A DNA stretch of 64,000 nucleotides from SbD1 sp039679945. GTDB lineage: Bacteria; Desulfobacterota; Syntrophobacteria; Syntrophobacterales; Syntrophobacteraceae. The stretch's first letter is position 1, and each line of letters begins with the position of its first letter. This document shows positions 16,818 to 25,819 of this stretch, piece after piece. The stretch lies in the NCBI GenBank assembly GCA_039679945.1, contig JBDKTY010000067.1, positions 57,453 through 121,452 on the forward strand, written 5' to 3'. The translations under genes were made by a program, and so were the position numbers. The notes beneath the pieces are model-generated. The model saw only the letters and a list, made by a program, of their open reading frames with translations, was not told the origin of the DNA and ran no database searches.

Positions 16818-18032
16818 AATCCCTCTCCCACGCATAGCCGTTCGTTCCGCCCCCTCATGCTGAACCTGGTTTATAATCTATTTCCCGAGCACAACCATTA
16901 TTAATTACTGAGTCGAAGAAGGGGAAGACGGCTTGCATCCAAGTTATCCTCAAGATAGCCACCGTTGCGAGGTGCTGAAAGAAAGACTTACCCTTTCTCG
17001 CATGAGACAGCCCTGAGTGCGGCGACCTGGATGATCCCGCATTTCTGTACACACCTGAAACAAGTCAAAGCGGTAGAACAGGGATCAGATGATTGCATTT
17101 CGAAAAAAAGAAAAAGCCGAAACGGTGGGGCAGACCGATCGGCTCTGAGGAGGAAAGAGTTTTTATTGTCAGCAGATGGATATAGCAACTTCGATGCCAA
17201 GTTGGGATCGACAAGATTTCATAAGCTTTTACAACTAGTTATCATTTTAGGAGCCCCAACCAGCCTGAACTGGACCCATTATAATCCCGCCTGAATCACG
17301 CCAATCCCGCCAATCCCGCCTGAATCCGGCAAGGGATAACTCACCTGGGTTCTAAATACGGAATGCGTTCAAGATTGGCGCCAGCCCTGAATGAAAGACA
17401 TCCGGATCAACGCTGGCCAGTTCTACCCTTCTACACGCTCAGGCCGAGCGGGGATTAGCTCAATGCAAATTATCGGAACGGGCGCGGCCTACCGGCCCCC
17501 TATGTGACGAGCATTTTCCCGGATAGAGATACACCCTCGTTCGTGCCGAGCGGCAGTAAACCCCGCATTCGCGTGACAAGGCGTAGCCAGAAAACAGCGC
17601 TGTGTCCGCTCGATTCCGGCCAGTTCTACCCTTCTACACGCTCAGGCCGAGCGGGGGATGTACCATCTTGAATACGAAATAATCTAAAACAGGGGATCCA
17701 ATAAAGAACTATTCGGGAAGACTGAATATCCGGAGATTTCAATGCGCTCGCACGGATGACCGTGAACCGGTATTGATCCAAACCGGCCGCTGGATTGGGG
17801 GTGTTTTCAAAATGAAGCTAACGATTCGGGCAGATGCTGGAAAAGAGCTTTACCCCGGCATGAAGATCCGCGAAACCTGTTAAGCCGGCGTCAGAAAATG
17901 AGCGTCACTCAGTGGTGGCACTAAGTGACTCAATGCCCGGCGGTTTCTTGCTCCGGAATCCATTGGACCGGCTTGCCTTGAAGCGGTCCAGGATTTTCAC
18001 GGCAGGACGGAATATCAAGAAACCAGGGTGGA
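16818..18032. other. 1.2-kb gene desert with repeats
   Basis: No open frame here looks like a gene. The left part (16860-17280) is AT-richer and featureless. 17354-17685 holds a long member of the inverted-repeat family, with an internal direct duplication and the second copy of the 28-nt repeat. 17690-18030 shows nothing recognisable. Confidence 0.6.
17354..17685. repeat. Long inverted-repeat element with internal duplication
   Basis: Left end AATACGGAATGCGTTCAAGAT (terminus 17365-17375) pairs with ATCTTGAATAC at 17665-17675, followed by GAAATAAT as in copy A at 4.2 kb. Inside, about 39 bp starting GGCCAGTTCTACCCTTC is directly repeated at 17415 and 17618. The 28-nt repeat sits at 17556-17583. 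It looks like a composite or expanded member of the family. Confidence 0.55.
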
Positions 18033-18290
18033 TCATGCCCCCTGCGCCAGCCTGACGTCCACGGCGCCGCTCATGAATGCCAGTGCCATGCAGCGTGCAT
18101 AATCATCATTTAACAGGTCACCCTCAAGTCTTTCCTGTTCGTACGCATTGCAGCTCTCACAGGAAAACCCGGGCCATTTGTTCTTGATGGTCTGGTTCAA
18201 ACACTCACTATAATTGCGGCAGAATACGTTTCGTCTCACCTGGTCGCAAGCTTCAACGGCCATGTACCTGATCGGGGTCCCTTTATTCAT
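18033..18290 (-). CDS. Small cysteine-rich protein
   Basis: 85 residues, no family recognised. Six cysteines, five of them within about 40 residues (ACDQVRRNVFC, NYSEC, then FSCESCNAY), suggest a metal site or disulfide cluster. No signal peptide, so a cytosolic zinc or Fe-S site is more likely. The start at 18290 is supported by GGGAGGAGA 4-12 bases upstream; an upstream in-frame ATG is less likely. It lies alone between two repeat-bearing gaps. Confidence 0.6.
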   Translation of the reverse strand: MNKGTPIRYMAVEACDQVRRNVFCRNYSECLNQTIKNKWPGFSCESCNAYEQERLEGDLLNDDYARCMALAFMSGAVDVRLAQGA

Positions 18291-18807
18291 GACTCTCCTC
18301 CCGCTGTTTGCATTCACCTCTATAATTTACCAAACTACTATTAAGTAAATCGTCAAATTGAAATCCGGTGAACAGCGTATTTTTAGGTGGACATCCAGTA
18401 TTTTGAAAAAAAGTGAAGAGAGCTTGTCTAATGAGTGGGATGGTGAGAAATAGCGCAATCAGGCGCCATTTTCGGCTCGCTGCCGGCGGCCCATGTACGT
18501 TGAGGGCAGTTATTTCCCTGCTACCCGGGATACAGTAGACCGTGGAACCGGAAAAGCCGTTGGTCGGTCGTCTTCCCTTCCTTGTCAGTGTCAGCGGATA
18601 GCGGGTTCGCCCTTCGGAGGCTCTCCGGAAGCGGCTTTCCGCCCCGGGTGATGAGGTGCTCAGTCCCGTTCGCCCCCTGGGTGCGAAGGGCGAAACGGGA
18701 CTGAGCATGATCGCCGACAGGCTGGAACGCCGCCTCGCACCGGCCGCATGGCCTTGTTCAAGCCTTCATGCCTCTTCCGAGCCGGCAACCGTTGAGGCGG
18801 TCCGCCA
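18291..18807. other. Intergenic stretch with long hairpin
   Basis: No credible gene. It contains the long hairpin at 18660-18704; otherwise nothing recognised. Confidence 0.5.
18660..18704. repeat. 16-17-bp inverted repeat
   Basis: TCAGTCCCGTTCGCCC (18660-18675) pairs with GGGCGAAACGGGACTGA (18688-18704) around a 12-nt loop, with one extra A in the right arm. It lies about 100 bp after the end of the minus-strand DUF1573 gene. It may be a Rho-independent structure without a T-run, or a REP-like unit. Confidence 0.55.
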
Positions 18808-19878
18808 CTAAGGAGTTTTGGGCGCCTCGGGCTGATCGGCTGAATTAAAGAGGTGTATCTGGACCTCGTCTTTCTGACCGGGAGCGAGGCTCGTTTCTAT
18901 GTTCAGTTTTGCCTGTTGTCTCGTGCCGACAGGGACAGCTTCCAGCCGCGGGAAAATATCCAGGTAGAATCCGTTCTCTTTTTCGAGAGGGTGCTGAGTT
19001 ATATTAAGAAGCTTCTCGTCATAAATCAATTTGGTAATTTCAAAGGACTGATTCCGGTTGCTGGTAATCATGACCCTGCCGGGGCGTTCCGGTTGGGTGG
19101 CGCTCAGCTTTCCGATAAGTATCGTCTGAGGTTTGACCGACACTTCCCCTTCGATGAAGCCGCTGACACGGAGGAGGATATCCGGTTTCTGTTCGATATC
19201 CGTGTAGAGTTTGAGATAGCCGGCGTAGTTCCCCCGCTTCATTTTGTTGCCAACCTTGAGACGGTAGCGTTTCCCCGCCTCGACTGTTTCGAGCTTATAG
19301 TCGATGTTGCCGTCCAGGTTGCTCTCCATGGATGTGATATGAAACGGCACCCTCGTGCCGGTAAGCTCCACGGATGTTTCAGCCGTCTGATCCGCCATGC
19401 CTCGGAAAATAATCGCCGGCGAGGGTTTAACATCGACCAGGGCGACAACCGTTCCTTCGATCGTGAGTGCGACCTGGGGGGTCTGAGGATCGTCGCTGAA
19501 AACGGTCGCTCCCTTGGAAATCTTTCCCTGGTATCCCTTCAAGCTCAACTTCAGAGTAACTTTCCCCTCCCCACCGGGAGGGATTGCCCCGTCAAAATGG
19601 GCAACTGAGCAGCCTCAGCCGGTTTTGACCCGGTCGATGTGAAGGACCTCCATTCCTTTGTTCTTCACGGGAAAGTCGTGCTCGATTTCGGTGCCTTCCA
19701 GCACCTCGCCGAAATTATAGCTCAACTGCGGCATTTCGATGAAAGGCTCGCCCGTGGGCGACGAGGATGATTGCGCCTGCTTACTGGAACCTTTTGCTCC
19801 ATGCGCGGCCTGACCGCAGACAAGAACAAAAACAAGGCACATCACACTGCAGAGGATTTGTCGTGCGAAAGAGTTCAT
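18808..19878 (-). CDS. DUF1573 protein, probable selenoprotein (Sec in the CGC motif)
   Basis: Exported DUF1573 (Ig-like) protein. From ATG 19878 a signal peptide (ILCSVMCLVFVLVCGQAAHGA) leads to the DUF1573 domain: PQLSYNFGEVLEGTE, FPVKNKGMEVLHIDRVKTG, then TGA at 19615-19617. The same frame continues GCSVAHFDGAIPPGGEG and runs open to 18808. In DUF1573 this point is normally the conserved CGCT, so TGA replaces the first Cys, giving U-G-C-S with Sec88 in a 356-residue product. Downstream of the TGA is a good SECIS-like hairpin (6-bp stem, 9-nt loop, 16 nt away). Two further Ig-like segments follow (about 130-350). The ribosome-binding site is AAAGGAATCAGG. A pseudogene is the alternative, but both sides are fully conserved and uninterrupted. 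Confidence 0.85.
19584..19604 (-). promoter_or_regulatory. SECIS-like hairpin for the DUF1573 gene
   Basis: On the minus strand, 10 nt after the TGA, TTGCCC pairs with GGGCAA (6 bp, 7 with a G-T pair). The 9-nt loop ATTTTGACG begins 16 nt after the TGA, within the range seen for bacterial SECIS elements. Confidence 0.6.
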
Positions 19879-20006
19879 CCTGATTCCTTTTACATTATAT
19901 AGGGTGCCAAGACCCCGAATTCTAACTCCGGTCGATGCCGGGGGTGAAGCCGAAAATTTCGTGTCAATAGCTTTTCCAGCCGGTTGCGTCAAGCATCAAA
20001 GTGCGG

Positions 20007-21368
20007 TCACTGCCTGTTCATCAACTCACTGGCCGGAACAATTTTAATGCCGTTTTTGCTGAACTGGCCCGCTGCCTCCCGCAACGCCTTGAGTGTTGTC
20101 TCGTGGGGATGTCCGATTGCAAGGGCCGTACCTTGCAGGCGGGCTATCCTGATAAAACGCGACACCTGCGAGCGCACGGAATCCAGCGATGCATTGTGGT
20201 CGAGAAAGATGTCCCGTTTGCGGCTGGGACAGTTTAATTCACGCGCGGCGGACAGTCCCCTGCTCCGCGGACTCGTGAGGCTGTCGAGGAAAAAAAGTCC
20301 GCGCCGGTTGACTTCATCGATGACCGTTTTCATGGCACGGGCGTCCTCGGTCATCCGCGAACCCATATGATTATTGACGCCGCGGAAATAGGGGGAAGCG
20401 CTCAGGGCATCTCCCACGCCCCGCCGGATAGCCTCCTCGGACATCGAAGCCATAAGCGCTCCCTTGCCCGGGTCCTTTTTCGGATATCCCAGGGGTTCCA
20501 TCGGAAGGTGCAGCATGACCTCCCCGCCGTGGGAGTGAACGAGTTCGGCCACCTCGGTACTGTGGGACTGGAAAGGCATGACCGAAAAAGTGACTGGGAA
20601 AGGAAGCGACAGCAGTTTCCGGACAACCTCGACGTCCGGTCCGAGGTCGTCGATGACTATGGCGGCACGGGCCAGAACGGGTTGAGTGGAGGGAGGCGGG
20701 ACACTGGGCCGCACCGGCGTGGGTCTGTTCAGCGCAAGAAGATCGCGTGACGGGGCGGGGTCCGGGGGCAGGTCCCTGGAGGAGAAAACCGGCTTCGGAG
20801 GAATGGTCGGGCCGGCGGGAAGCCGTGCGGGTTCCGTGCTCTCGGGCTTTTTCCCCGGTTCCGCGCCGTTTCCGCCCGGGCCGTGCGCATCAATTTGCCT
20901 GGCAGTCTTGCCCGAACCCGGGACTTCCGATTTCCTCCCGGATTCCGAGCCGTTTTCACCGGACTGGCGCATGTCAACCTGATGGGTGGATTTGCCCGCA
21001 ACGGCGCCCGCGGGCTTGGGTTCCTTCTGGCTGGAATCGTGGACGGCTCCCGGCGCGGGCGCTTCGGAGGCCCCCCGGCCGGCAGTCATTCCGATATGGT
21101 TTTCAGGCTTATGCGTATCAAGCTTGCGGGTCTCGGGCCGCCGGCCCGAGACCCCGCTGAAGTAGATTATGGACAGCAGCACCGCGACCGCGGCAATCCA
21201 GGCGGCCAGCATGGGAAGCGGAGGGATCCCGCGCGGGGAAGAGACCTTCCCCGCTGCTTTTTTCCCGGCTTTCCCTCCCCCGCGGGGAGGAGCTTTCCGC
21301 GCGGTTGCACGCGTCTTTGCCCGCTTCGTGGGAGGCTTCTTCCCCTCCGGCCGACTGCCTGTTGCCAT
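20007..21368 (-). CDS. Divergent polysaccharide deacetylase (YibQ/DUF610 family)
   Basis: 453 residues. A basic N-terminus (residues 1-50, Lys/Arg-rich) precedes one membrane helix (about 52-72, MLAAWIAAVAVLLSIIYF). A long Pro/Gly/Ser-rich linker (75-215) follows, then a C-terminal deacetylase-like domain: AAIVIDDLG, FPVTFSVMP, GGEVMLHLPMEPLGYP, VNNHMGSRMTED, LDSLTS and AIGHPHE. This matches the YibQ family, inner-membrane anchored with the domain outside and thought to act on cell-wall or capsular polysaccharide. It is 34 bp downstream of ctpA on the same strand, a frequent neighbour of this family, so both are probably one envelope-maintenance operon. Confidence 0.88.
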   Translation of the reverse strand: MATGSRPEGKKPPTKRAKTRATARKAPPRGGGKAGKKAAGKVSSPRGIPPLPMLAAWIAAVAVLLSIIYFSGVSGRRPETRKLDTHKPENHIGMTAGRGASEAPAPGAVHDSSQKEPKPAGAVAGKSTHQVDMRQSGENGSESGRKSEVPGSGKTARQIDAHGPGGNGAEPGKKPESTEPARLPAGPTIPPKPVFSSRDLPPDPAPSRDLLALNRPTPVRPSVPPPSTQPVLARAAIVIDDLGPDVEVVRKLLSLPFPVTFSVMPFQSHSTEVAELVHSHGGEVMLHLPMEPLGYPKKDPGKGALMASMSEEAIRRGVGDALSASPYFRGVNNHMGSRMTEDARAMKTVIDEVNRRGLFFLDSLTSPRSRGLSAARELNCPSRKRDIFLDHNASLDSVRSQVSRFIRIARLQGTALAIGHPHETTLKALREAAGQFSKNGIKIVPASELMNRQ

Positions 21369-21402
21369 AATCCCCGTGCCGCTGAGCTACCGGCGCATCT
21401 TT

Positions 21403-22728
21403 CTATTTGAACGGCATCTGGGCCATTATCTTATAGCCTTTGAGCAAATCCAGGGCCCGCCGAATCTGGTTGTCCTGTTCCACAAGCTTCTTGGCGTCGG
21501 CCAGAGCCACTTCCTGCTTGCTCATCTGGTCCGGCTTCTGATTTTCCATGTGCCTGGGGAGGTCCTTTTCCCGAATCCGGGTTGGCTCATCCGCGGGATT
21601 CTCCTCCACGGGCTTCGTGATCTCTCTTTTCACCACTATGTCGGGCGAAATTCCCTTGGCCTGGATGGAGCGCCCGGACGGTGTGTAATAGAGTGAAGTG
21701 GTCAACCGCAGGGCGGAGCCTTCGTTGAGCGGGATGACCGTCTGGACCGAACCCTTCCCGAAAGTCTGCTCACCCATAATAATCGCCCGTTTGTGGTCCT
21801 GGAGCGCCCCGGCGACAATCTCGGATGCGCTGGCGCTTCCCGAATTCACGAGGACCACCATCGGATAGGAGTGCTGCTTCGTATTCTTGTGGGCCTCGAA
21901 ACGCATCTTCTGGCTTTCCAGCCGCCCGCCGGTATAGACGATCAGACCGTCATCCAGGAATTCGTCGCTCACCTCGACTGCCTGGTCGAGGAGACCGCCC
22001 GGATCATTTCTGAGGTCGAGGATCAGGCCCTGCATGCCGGGGTTGTCATGTTCGAGCTGATCGAGCGCCTTGCGCAGGTCGTTCGCCGTGCCGCTCTGGA
22101 AACTCGAAATCCGCAGGTAACCGAAACCGGGTTCCAGGCTGCGCGATTTCACGCTCTGGATGGAGATGATATCCCGCACGATTTCGAATTCGAGGGGTTT
22201 CTTCTCGCCCTTTCTGGCAATCGTGAGCTTGACCTTGCTTCCCTTCGGGCCACGCATCTTCTGGACCGCGTCCATGAGCGAGAGGTCCTGGGTGGGCTGG
22301 TCATCGATTCTCATGATCTGGTCGTTGGCCTGGACTCCGGCCTTGTCAGCGGGAGTATCCTCGAGGGGCGCCACGACCGTCAAAACATTGTCGCGAATGG
22401 TGATTTCGATCCCCAAACCGCCAAATTTCCCCTTGGTCTCGATCTGGAGTTCCTTGTAATCCTCCGGCTTGAGAAAAGAGGAATGCGGGTCAAGCTCTCG
22501 CAACATCCCGTTTATGGCGCCGTACATCAGCTTTTTCTGGTCGACCTTGTCCACGTAGTTTTCCTGCACGATGGACATTACGTCGCTGAAAAGTCTCAGA
22601 TACTGGTACACATCGGAATTTTCGGGAGCGACGGTGTTCTTCGCCCCCAGGATCGGATCGCTGCCGGCAAGAAGAGTCAATGCGGCCACAAATAACAGCA
22701 GCAATAATGCGGAACGGTTCTTCAACAT
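21403..22728 (-). CDS. ctpA: C-terminal processing peptidase, S41 family
   Basis: Periplasmic serine protease that trims C-termini of exported proteins. 441 residues from ATG 22728, supported by AAGGAAATCTCT upstream; the frame extends further 5' but without a ribosome-binding site. Signal peptide 1-22 (SALLLLLFVAALTLLAG). A helical N-terminal part precedes a PDZ domain (about 100-185: FGGLGIEITIRDN, DTPADKAGVQANDQIM). The S41 core has DLRNDPGGLLDQAVEV, the catalytic Ser in VNSGSASASEIVAGALQ and the Lys in GEQTFGKGSVQT. The C-terminus is helical. It lies upstream of the YibQ-type deacetylase. Confidence 0.95.
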   Translation of the reverse strand: MLKNRSALLLLLFVAALTLLAGSDPILGAKNTVAPENSDVYQYLRLFSDVMSIVQENYVDKVDQKKLMYGAINGMLRELDPHSSFLKPEDYKELQIETKGKFGGLGIEITIRDNVLTVVAPLEDTPADKAGVQANDQIMRIDDQPTQDLSLMDAVQKMRGPKGSKVKLTIARKGEKKPLEFEIVRDIISIQSVKSRSLEPGFGYLRISSFQSGTANDLRKALDQLEHDNPGMQGLILDLRNDPGGLLDQAVEVSDEFLDDGLIVYTGGRLESQKMRFEAHKNTKQHSYPMVVLVNSGSASASEIVAGALQDHKRAIIMGEQTFGKGSVQTVIPLNEGSALRLTTSLYYTPSGRSIQAKGISPDIVVKREITKPVEENPADEPTRIREKDLPRHMENQKPDQMSKQEVALADAKKLVEQDNQIRRALDLLKGYKIMAQMPFK

Positions 22729-23020
22729 AGAGATTTCCTTGCTGATTCGAATTTTCAAACCTGCGGGGCATCGTGAGTGTCCCGGGTATTCGGAACAATT
22801 CGGAACTGAGCGCGAGCCGCCCTCTCGTGCATCGTTCTGTCGGCCGCGGACGGCCTTCGGCGGCGCTCCGGCGAAAGATCTCCGGGACCGGGACCACGGC
22901 GGGGACGGTCTTACACGCCTTGTCACCGGATACAACAAGTCGAATTAAACACTCTATATTAGCACCAATCACACCAAAAATCATGCATGTTGACGGGGAG
23001 AATCTTTTTTGGCCAATTTT
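22729..23020. other. Gap between ctpA and CBS gene
   Basis: 292 bp between two minus-strand genes. It should hold the ctpA promoter and the end of the CBS transcript; neither is identifiable with confidence. Confidence 0.4.
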
Positions 23021-23908
23021 TCACAGCACCTCGATGCGGCTGGGCATGCACGCACGGCACGAACCCGAGCGCGCCTGGGCCGCATCCGACAGTGAAAGCA
23101 CGCCGACGATATTTTCCCGGTTCTCGCGGAAGACGAAAATCCGTTGAATATCGCTGAAGATCATCTCCCGGATCGCAAGCACCAGTTCCTCGTCCTGGCT
23201 GCAGGCCCGCACCGGGGTGCGCATCACCTCCCTGGCGCACGCATGGGCCGGCACCCCGTGCTTGAAGGCAAGGACCAGGTCGGTTTTCGAAATCACCCCC
23301 GCCGGAACGCCGCTCTTCCCGGTTATCAGCAGCGCGCCGAACCTGTGGGAGGACAGATCCTCCATCACCTGCATGAGGGTATTATTCTCATCGTGCATGC
23401 GGACGCGCATGGTCATCACTTCCTTTACCCGGAGCAGATCGGAATCCGCGGCGCCCGGGCCCCGCTGCTTCTGGACATTCCGCTCGCACTTGTGGCAGAA
23501 GCGGTACAGCAGCCCGACGATGTCCGGGTAAGAGAGCACGCCCGTGCCCAGGGCGGATGAATCGCCGGGGACATAGAGGCGATGCATCCTTTTCTCCCGC
23601 ATGATGTTGAGGGCCTGGTCGAGGGTGTCATCCGCCGAGCAATACGTGGGTGGAGCGCTCATGATGAGCCGCGCCGGCGATTGGATGGAAAGACCGGCAT
23701 AATAGGCGCCCATCAGGTCGGTGCGCGACACGACCCCGACCGGTTCCAGGTTTTCGTCCGTTGCGAGAACGGCGTTTATCTTGTGTTTTATCGTGCACCG
23801 TATCGCGTGCTCCAGGCTCGATTCAGCCGGGATGCTGGCCGTTATCCGGCGCATCGCTTCCCGCACCGTCAGCTCACTGAGCATCCTTCTGGGTTCTATC
23901 ACCGGCAT
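23021..23908 (-). CDS. Four-CBS-domain regulatory protein
   Basis: 295 residues made of two CBS pairs (about 10-125 and 150-280). Each CBS repeat shows the typical pattern of an I/V-x-S/T-x-x-D element after a small strand: GVVSRTDLMGAYYAG, GVLSYPDIVGLLY, GVISKTDLVLAFKHG and GVLSLSDAA. CBS modules bind adenine nucleotides or related ligands. The linker between the pairs has a Cys pair (FCHKCERN), and the C-terminus has CRAC, so a metal or redox sensor role is possible. AAGGAG precedes the ATG. It is 36 bp downstream of a smaller CBS protein on the same strand, so a two-gene operon. Confidence 0.88.
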   Translation of the reverse strand: MPVIEPRRMLSELTVREAMRRITASIPAESSLEHAIRCTIKHKINAVLATDENLEPVGVVSRTDLMGAYYAGLSIQSPARLIMSAPPTYCSADDTLDQALNIMREKRMHRLYVPGDSSALGTGVLSYPDIVGLLYRFCHKCERNVQKQRGPGAADSDLLRVKEVMTMRVRMHDENNTLMQVMEDLSSHRFGALLITGKSGVPAGVISKTDLVLAFKHGVPAHACAREVMRTPVRACSQDEELVLAIREMIFSDIQRIFVFRENRENIVGVLSLSDAAQARSGSCRACMPSRIEVL

Positions 23909-23944
23909 CCCGTGCTCCTTGTACGGCGGATCGCCGCCATCCGG

Positions 23945-24418
23945 CTAAGAGTCGAGCACCTGCCCCATCAGGTAGAAAAAGACATTGCTGATATGCACGA
24001 GGCCTACCACCTTTCCCGCTTCGATCACGGGGATGCGGCGGATCAGTTTCCTGGTCATCAGGTCCACTATCAGTAACAAGTTGGTGTCCGGCGTGACGGT
24101 AATAACGTCCGTCGTCATGAGATCGCCCACCAGGATCGTCCTGGAGCGTTCAAGAATCTCTTTTATAAATCCGGAAGTATCGATATCGGCCATCTCACCC
24201 CATATGTGTATGTGCTTCGGGCGCATGAGGATGAGTATATCGTACATGGAAATCATCCCGACCAGTTCGTCGAGATCATTGAAAACCATCATTCCGAAGA
24301 CGCGTCGTTCGAGCTTGCGGGTGGCCTCCCTGAATGCCAGGACCGCATCGGGAATTGGTGTATTGGGATGGACGGCGAAAAACTCCGTCTCCATGACGTC
24401 TCTGGCCGTAACCCCCAT
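23945..24418 (-). CDS. Two-CBS-domain protein
   Basis: 157 residues forming a single CBS pair. The first repeat (about 5-75) ends FNDLDELVGMISMYDILILM; the second (about 95-150) ends RIPVIEAGKVVGLVHISNVFFYLMG. It is probably an adenine-nucleotide-binding regulatory module acting with a partner. The start is supported by GAGGT upstream. It is first in a short operon with the four-CBS protein. Confidence 0.85.
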   Translation of the reverse strand: MGVTARDVMETEFFAVHPNTPIPDAVLAFREATRKLERRVFGMMVFNDLDELVGMISMYDILILMRPKHIHIWGEMADIDTSGFIKEILERSRTILVGDLMTTDVITVTPDTNLLLIVDLMTRKLIRRIPVIEAGKVVGLVHISNVFFYLMGQVLDS

Positions 24419-24677
24419 GGTGTCTACCTCGATCTGATAAGGTGAAATCCTTTAAGAGACCGGAAGCCGCGGGCGCACGGGAGCGGATCGAATACGAATG
24501 CCCGGAACAAGATTATGATACGCACTCCATGTCGCTCGTTGTAGCATTTTGAAATACGGTGTCAATCACGTTTATCATCGATATTTTAGAAGAAAGCGCC
24601 GAGGCTGGGGTCCTCCGGTGCGTTGGCCGTTTCGGCATGGGTTATGAAGCCGCGCGCTCAGGTTGGCGAGGGTTAAT

Positions 24678-24815
24678 GTGCTATTGCAAATCTCGGTAAG
24701 TAAGCAGACGGGGGTGCTGCATGCAGTCGAGGCCTTCAAGGCAACTGGACGCGGCTGGCAAACGCGTATAAACGCCGCTCTGCGTGAATGGCTCAAGGAG
24801 AAGCGGGACAGTTGA
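24678..24815 (+). pseudogene. BrnA-like antitoxin remnant
   Basis: The last 30 codons before TGA 24813-24815 read VEAFKATGRGWQTRINAALREWL, the C-terminal DNA-binding signature of BrnA-type antitoxins. Upstream in frame (GTG 24678) only about 16 further codons can be read, and they do not match the family's conserved N-terminal strand. No BrnT-like toxin gene is present nearby. It is likely a decayed toxin-antitoxin locus. The rest of the 24419-24906 gap is empty. Confidence 0.55.
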
Positions 24816-24906
24816 TGCCATTGCCCTCTTTTAACAGTCTGTTTCTTTTCCTCTTTTTTAATTAACCAGTTGATCGGCGACAACCCCCTCCGGCGCAACA
24901 CGGGGC

Positions 24907-25812
24907 TCACGCGAAATCCGCCCGCCAGAGATGTACGGCCCGCTGCGCCATGCGCTCCTGCCGGGCCTCCAGGCGGGCAAGGGTCCATTCCTCCGGCGCC
25001 GCATCCGGGATTCGGCTGGTGATCGCGTAGGAACTGTTGCCGTAGGCGAGGGTCTTCACGGGATAAGCCGCATTGCCGACCTGACGATTGATGTGCGGCT
25101 CCAGGAGCGTAAGGTTGCCGAGACGATTGATGGCCCTGCCCCACTGTTCCAGGGTAAACATCGTCTCCCATTCCGATCCGGGGTTTTCGGGGAGGATGTG
25201 TTCGACGCTGCCCGGGTCCGTATCGGGATCGCATGCGCGATCCGAGATGTCGCACTCCGGCCTGGCAAGAATATACTTCGCCAGGTTCTTGCGCCGCCCG
25301 CCCGTATCTATGGGCAGCCCCGCGAAGTCCTGCCTGAACTTGGAGTCGTCCACATAGATCGGCCCGAGGCAGGAAAAGACATCGGCCGGGGTTTGCGCGC
25401 GCCCATCCAGCAGCGCCCTGGCGGCATCGTGATAGACCGGTTCCAGCGCATTGGTATTCAGGCCGCAGACAACACTGTAGCGAAAGGAAACCGTACTCAG
25501 GAGTTTGAGCACCCGCGAGAAATCCTCGGGCTTCAGACGCTCTCACGCGGCAAAAAGCAGGGGTGTCATCTGACGCACACGAAAGAGATTCAACTCCCGG
25601 ATGAAGGGCCTGCAGGCCGGATTCTCGATCCAATATCCGTGGGTTACGTCTGAAAGGATAGTGTCGGAAAACCCCGGTTTTTCAGCTCAACTGAGCTGTA
25701 AGTAGTTGATTTCACAGAAGCACAAACTAATGAAACGGGGTTTTCCGACGGTGTCGAAAGAGCAGAGAACAGCTCGGCGCGGCCCTCGAGCACTTCCATC
25801 AGTTCAAAAACG
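24907..25812 (-). pseudogene. Decayed GmrSD/DUF262-DUF1524-type gene, split by an insertion
   Basis: Remnant of a GmrSD-type (DUF262 plus DUF1524) protein. The 24907-25512 part encodes about 200 residues including the HNH-like DUF1524 motif VEHILPENPGS, RLGNLTLLEPHIN and an intact C-terminus. In frame upstream is a TGA at 25541-25543 (LLFAA-stop-ERLKPEDFSRV), preceded by WIENPACRPFIRELNLFR. A further piece on the other side of the 87-bp element reads VFELMEVLEGRAELFSAL (about 25755-25812) and stops at the pepP gene. The N-terminal DUF262 domain with its DGQQR nucleotide motif is absent. The internal TGA is not at a Cys position, so this is decay rather than recoding. Confidence 0.7.
25663..25749. 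mobile_element. 87-bp MITE-like element
   Basis: Near-perfect terminal inverted repeats: GTCGGAAAACCCCGGTTT on the left (25663-25680) and AAACGGGGTTTTCCGAC on the right (25733-25749), differing by one G. It has a small internal palindrome (CAGCTCA/TGAGCTG) and no coding capacity. It interrupts the GmrSD-type remnant; no clear target-site duplication. Confidence 0.65.
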
Positions 25813-25819
25813 GCCCCAA

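Noticed and set aside
18283..18708. 141-codon minus-strand frame overlapping the small Cys gene and the hairpin
   Set aside because: Runs through an inverted repeat and has no recognisable protein features.
25541..25543. In-frame TGA inside the GmrSD-type remnant as a third selenocysteine codon
   Set aside because: The position corresponds to an aromatic residue in the family rather than Cys, and the gene is truncated and interrupted elsewhere, so it is ordinary decay.
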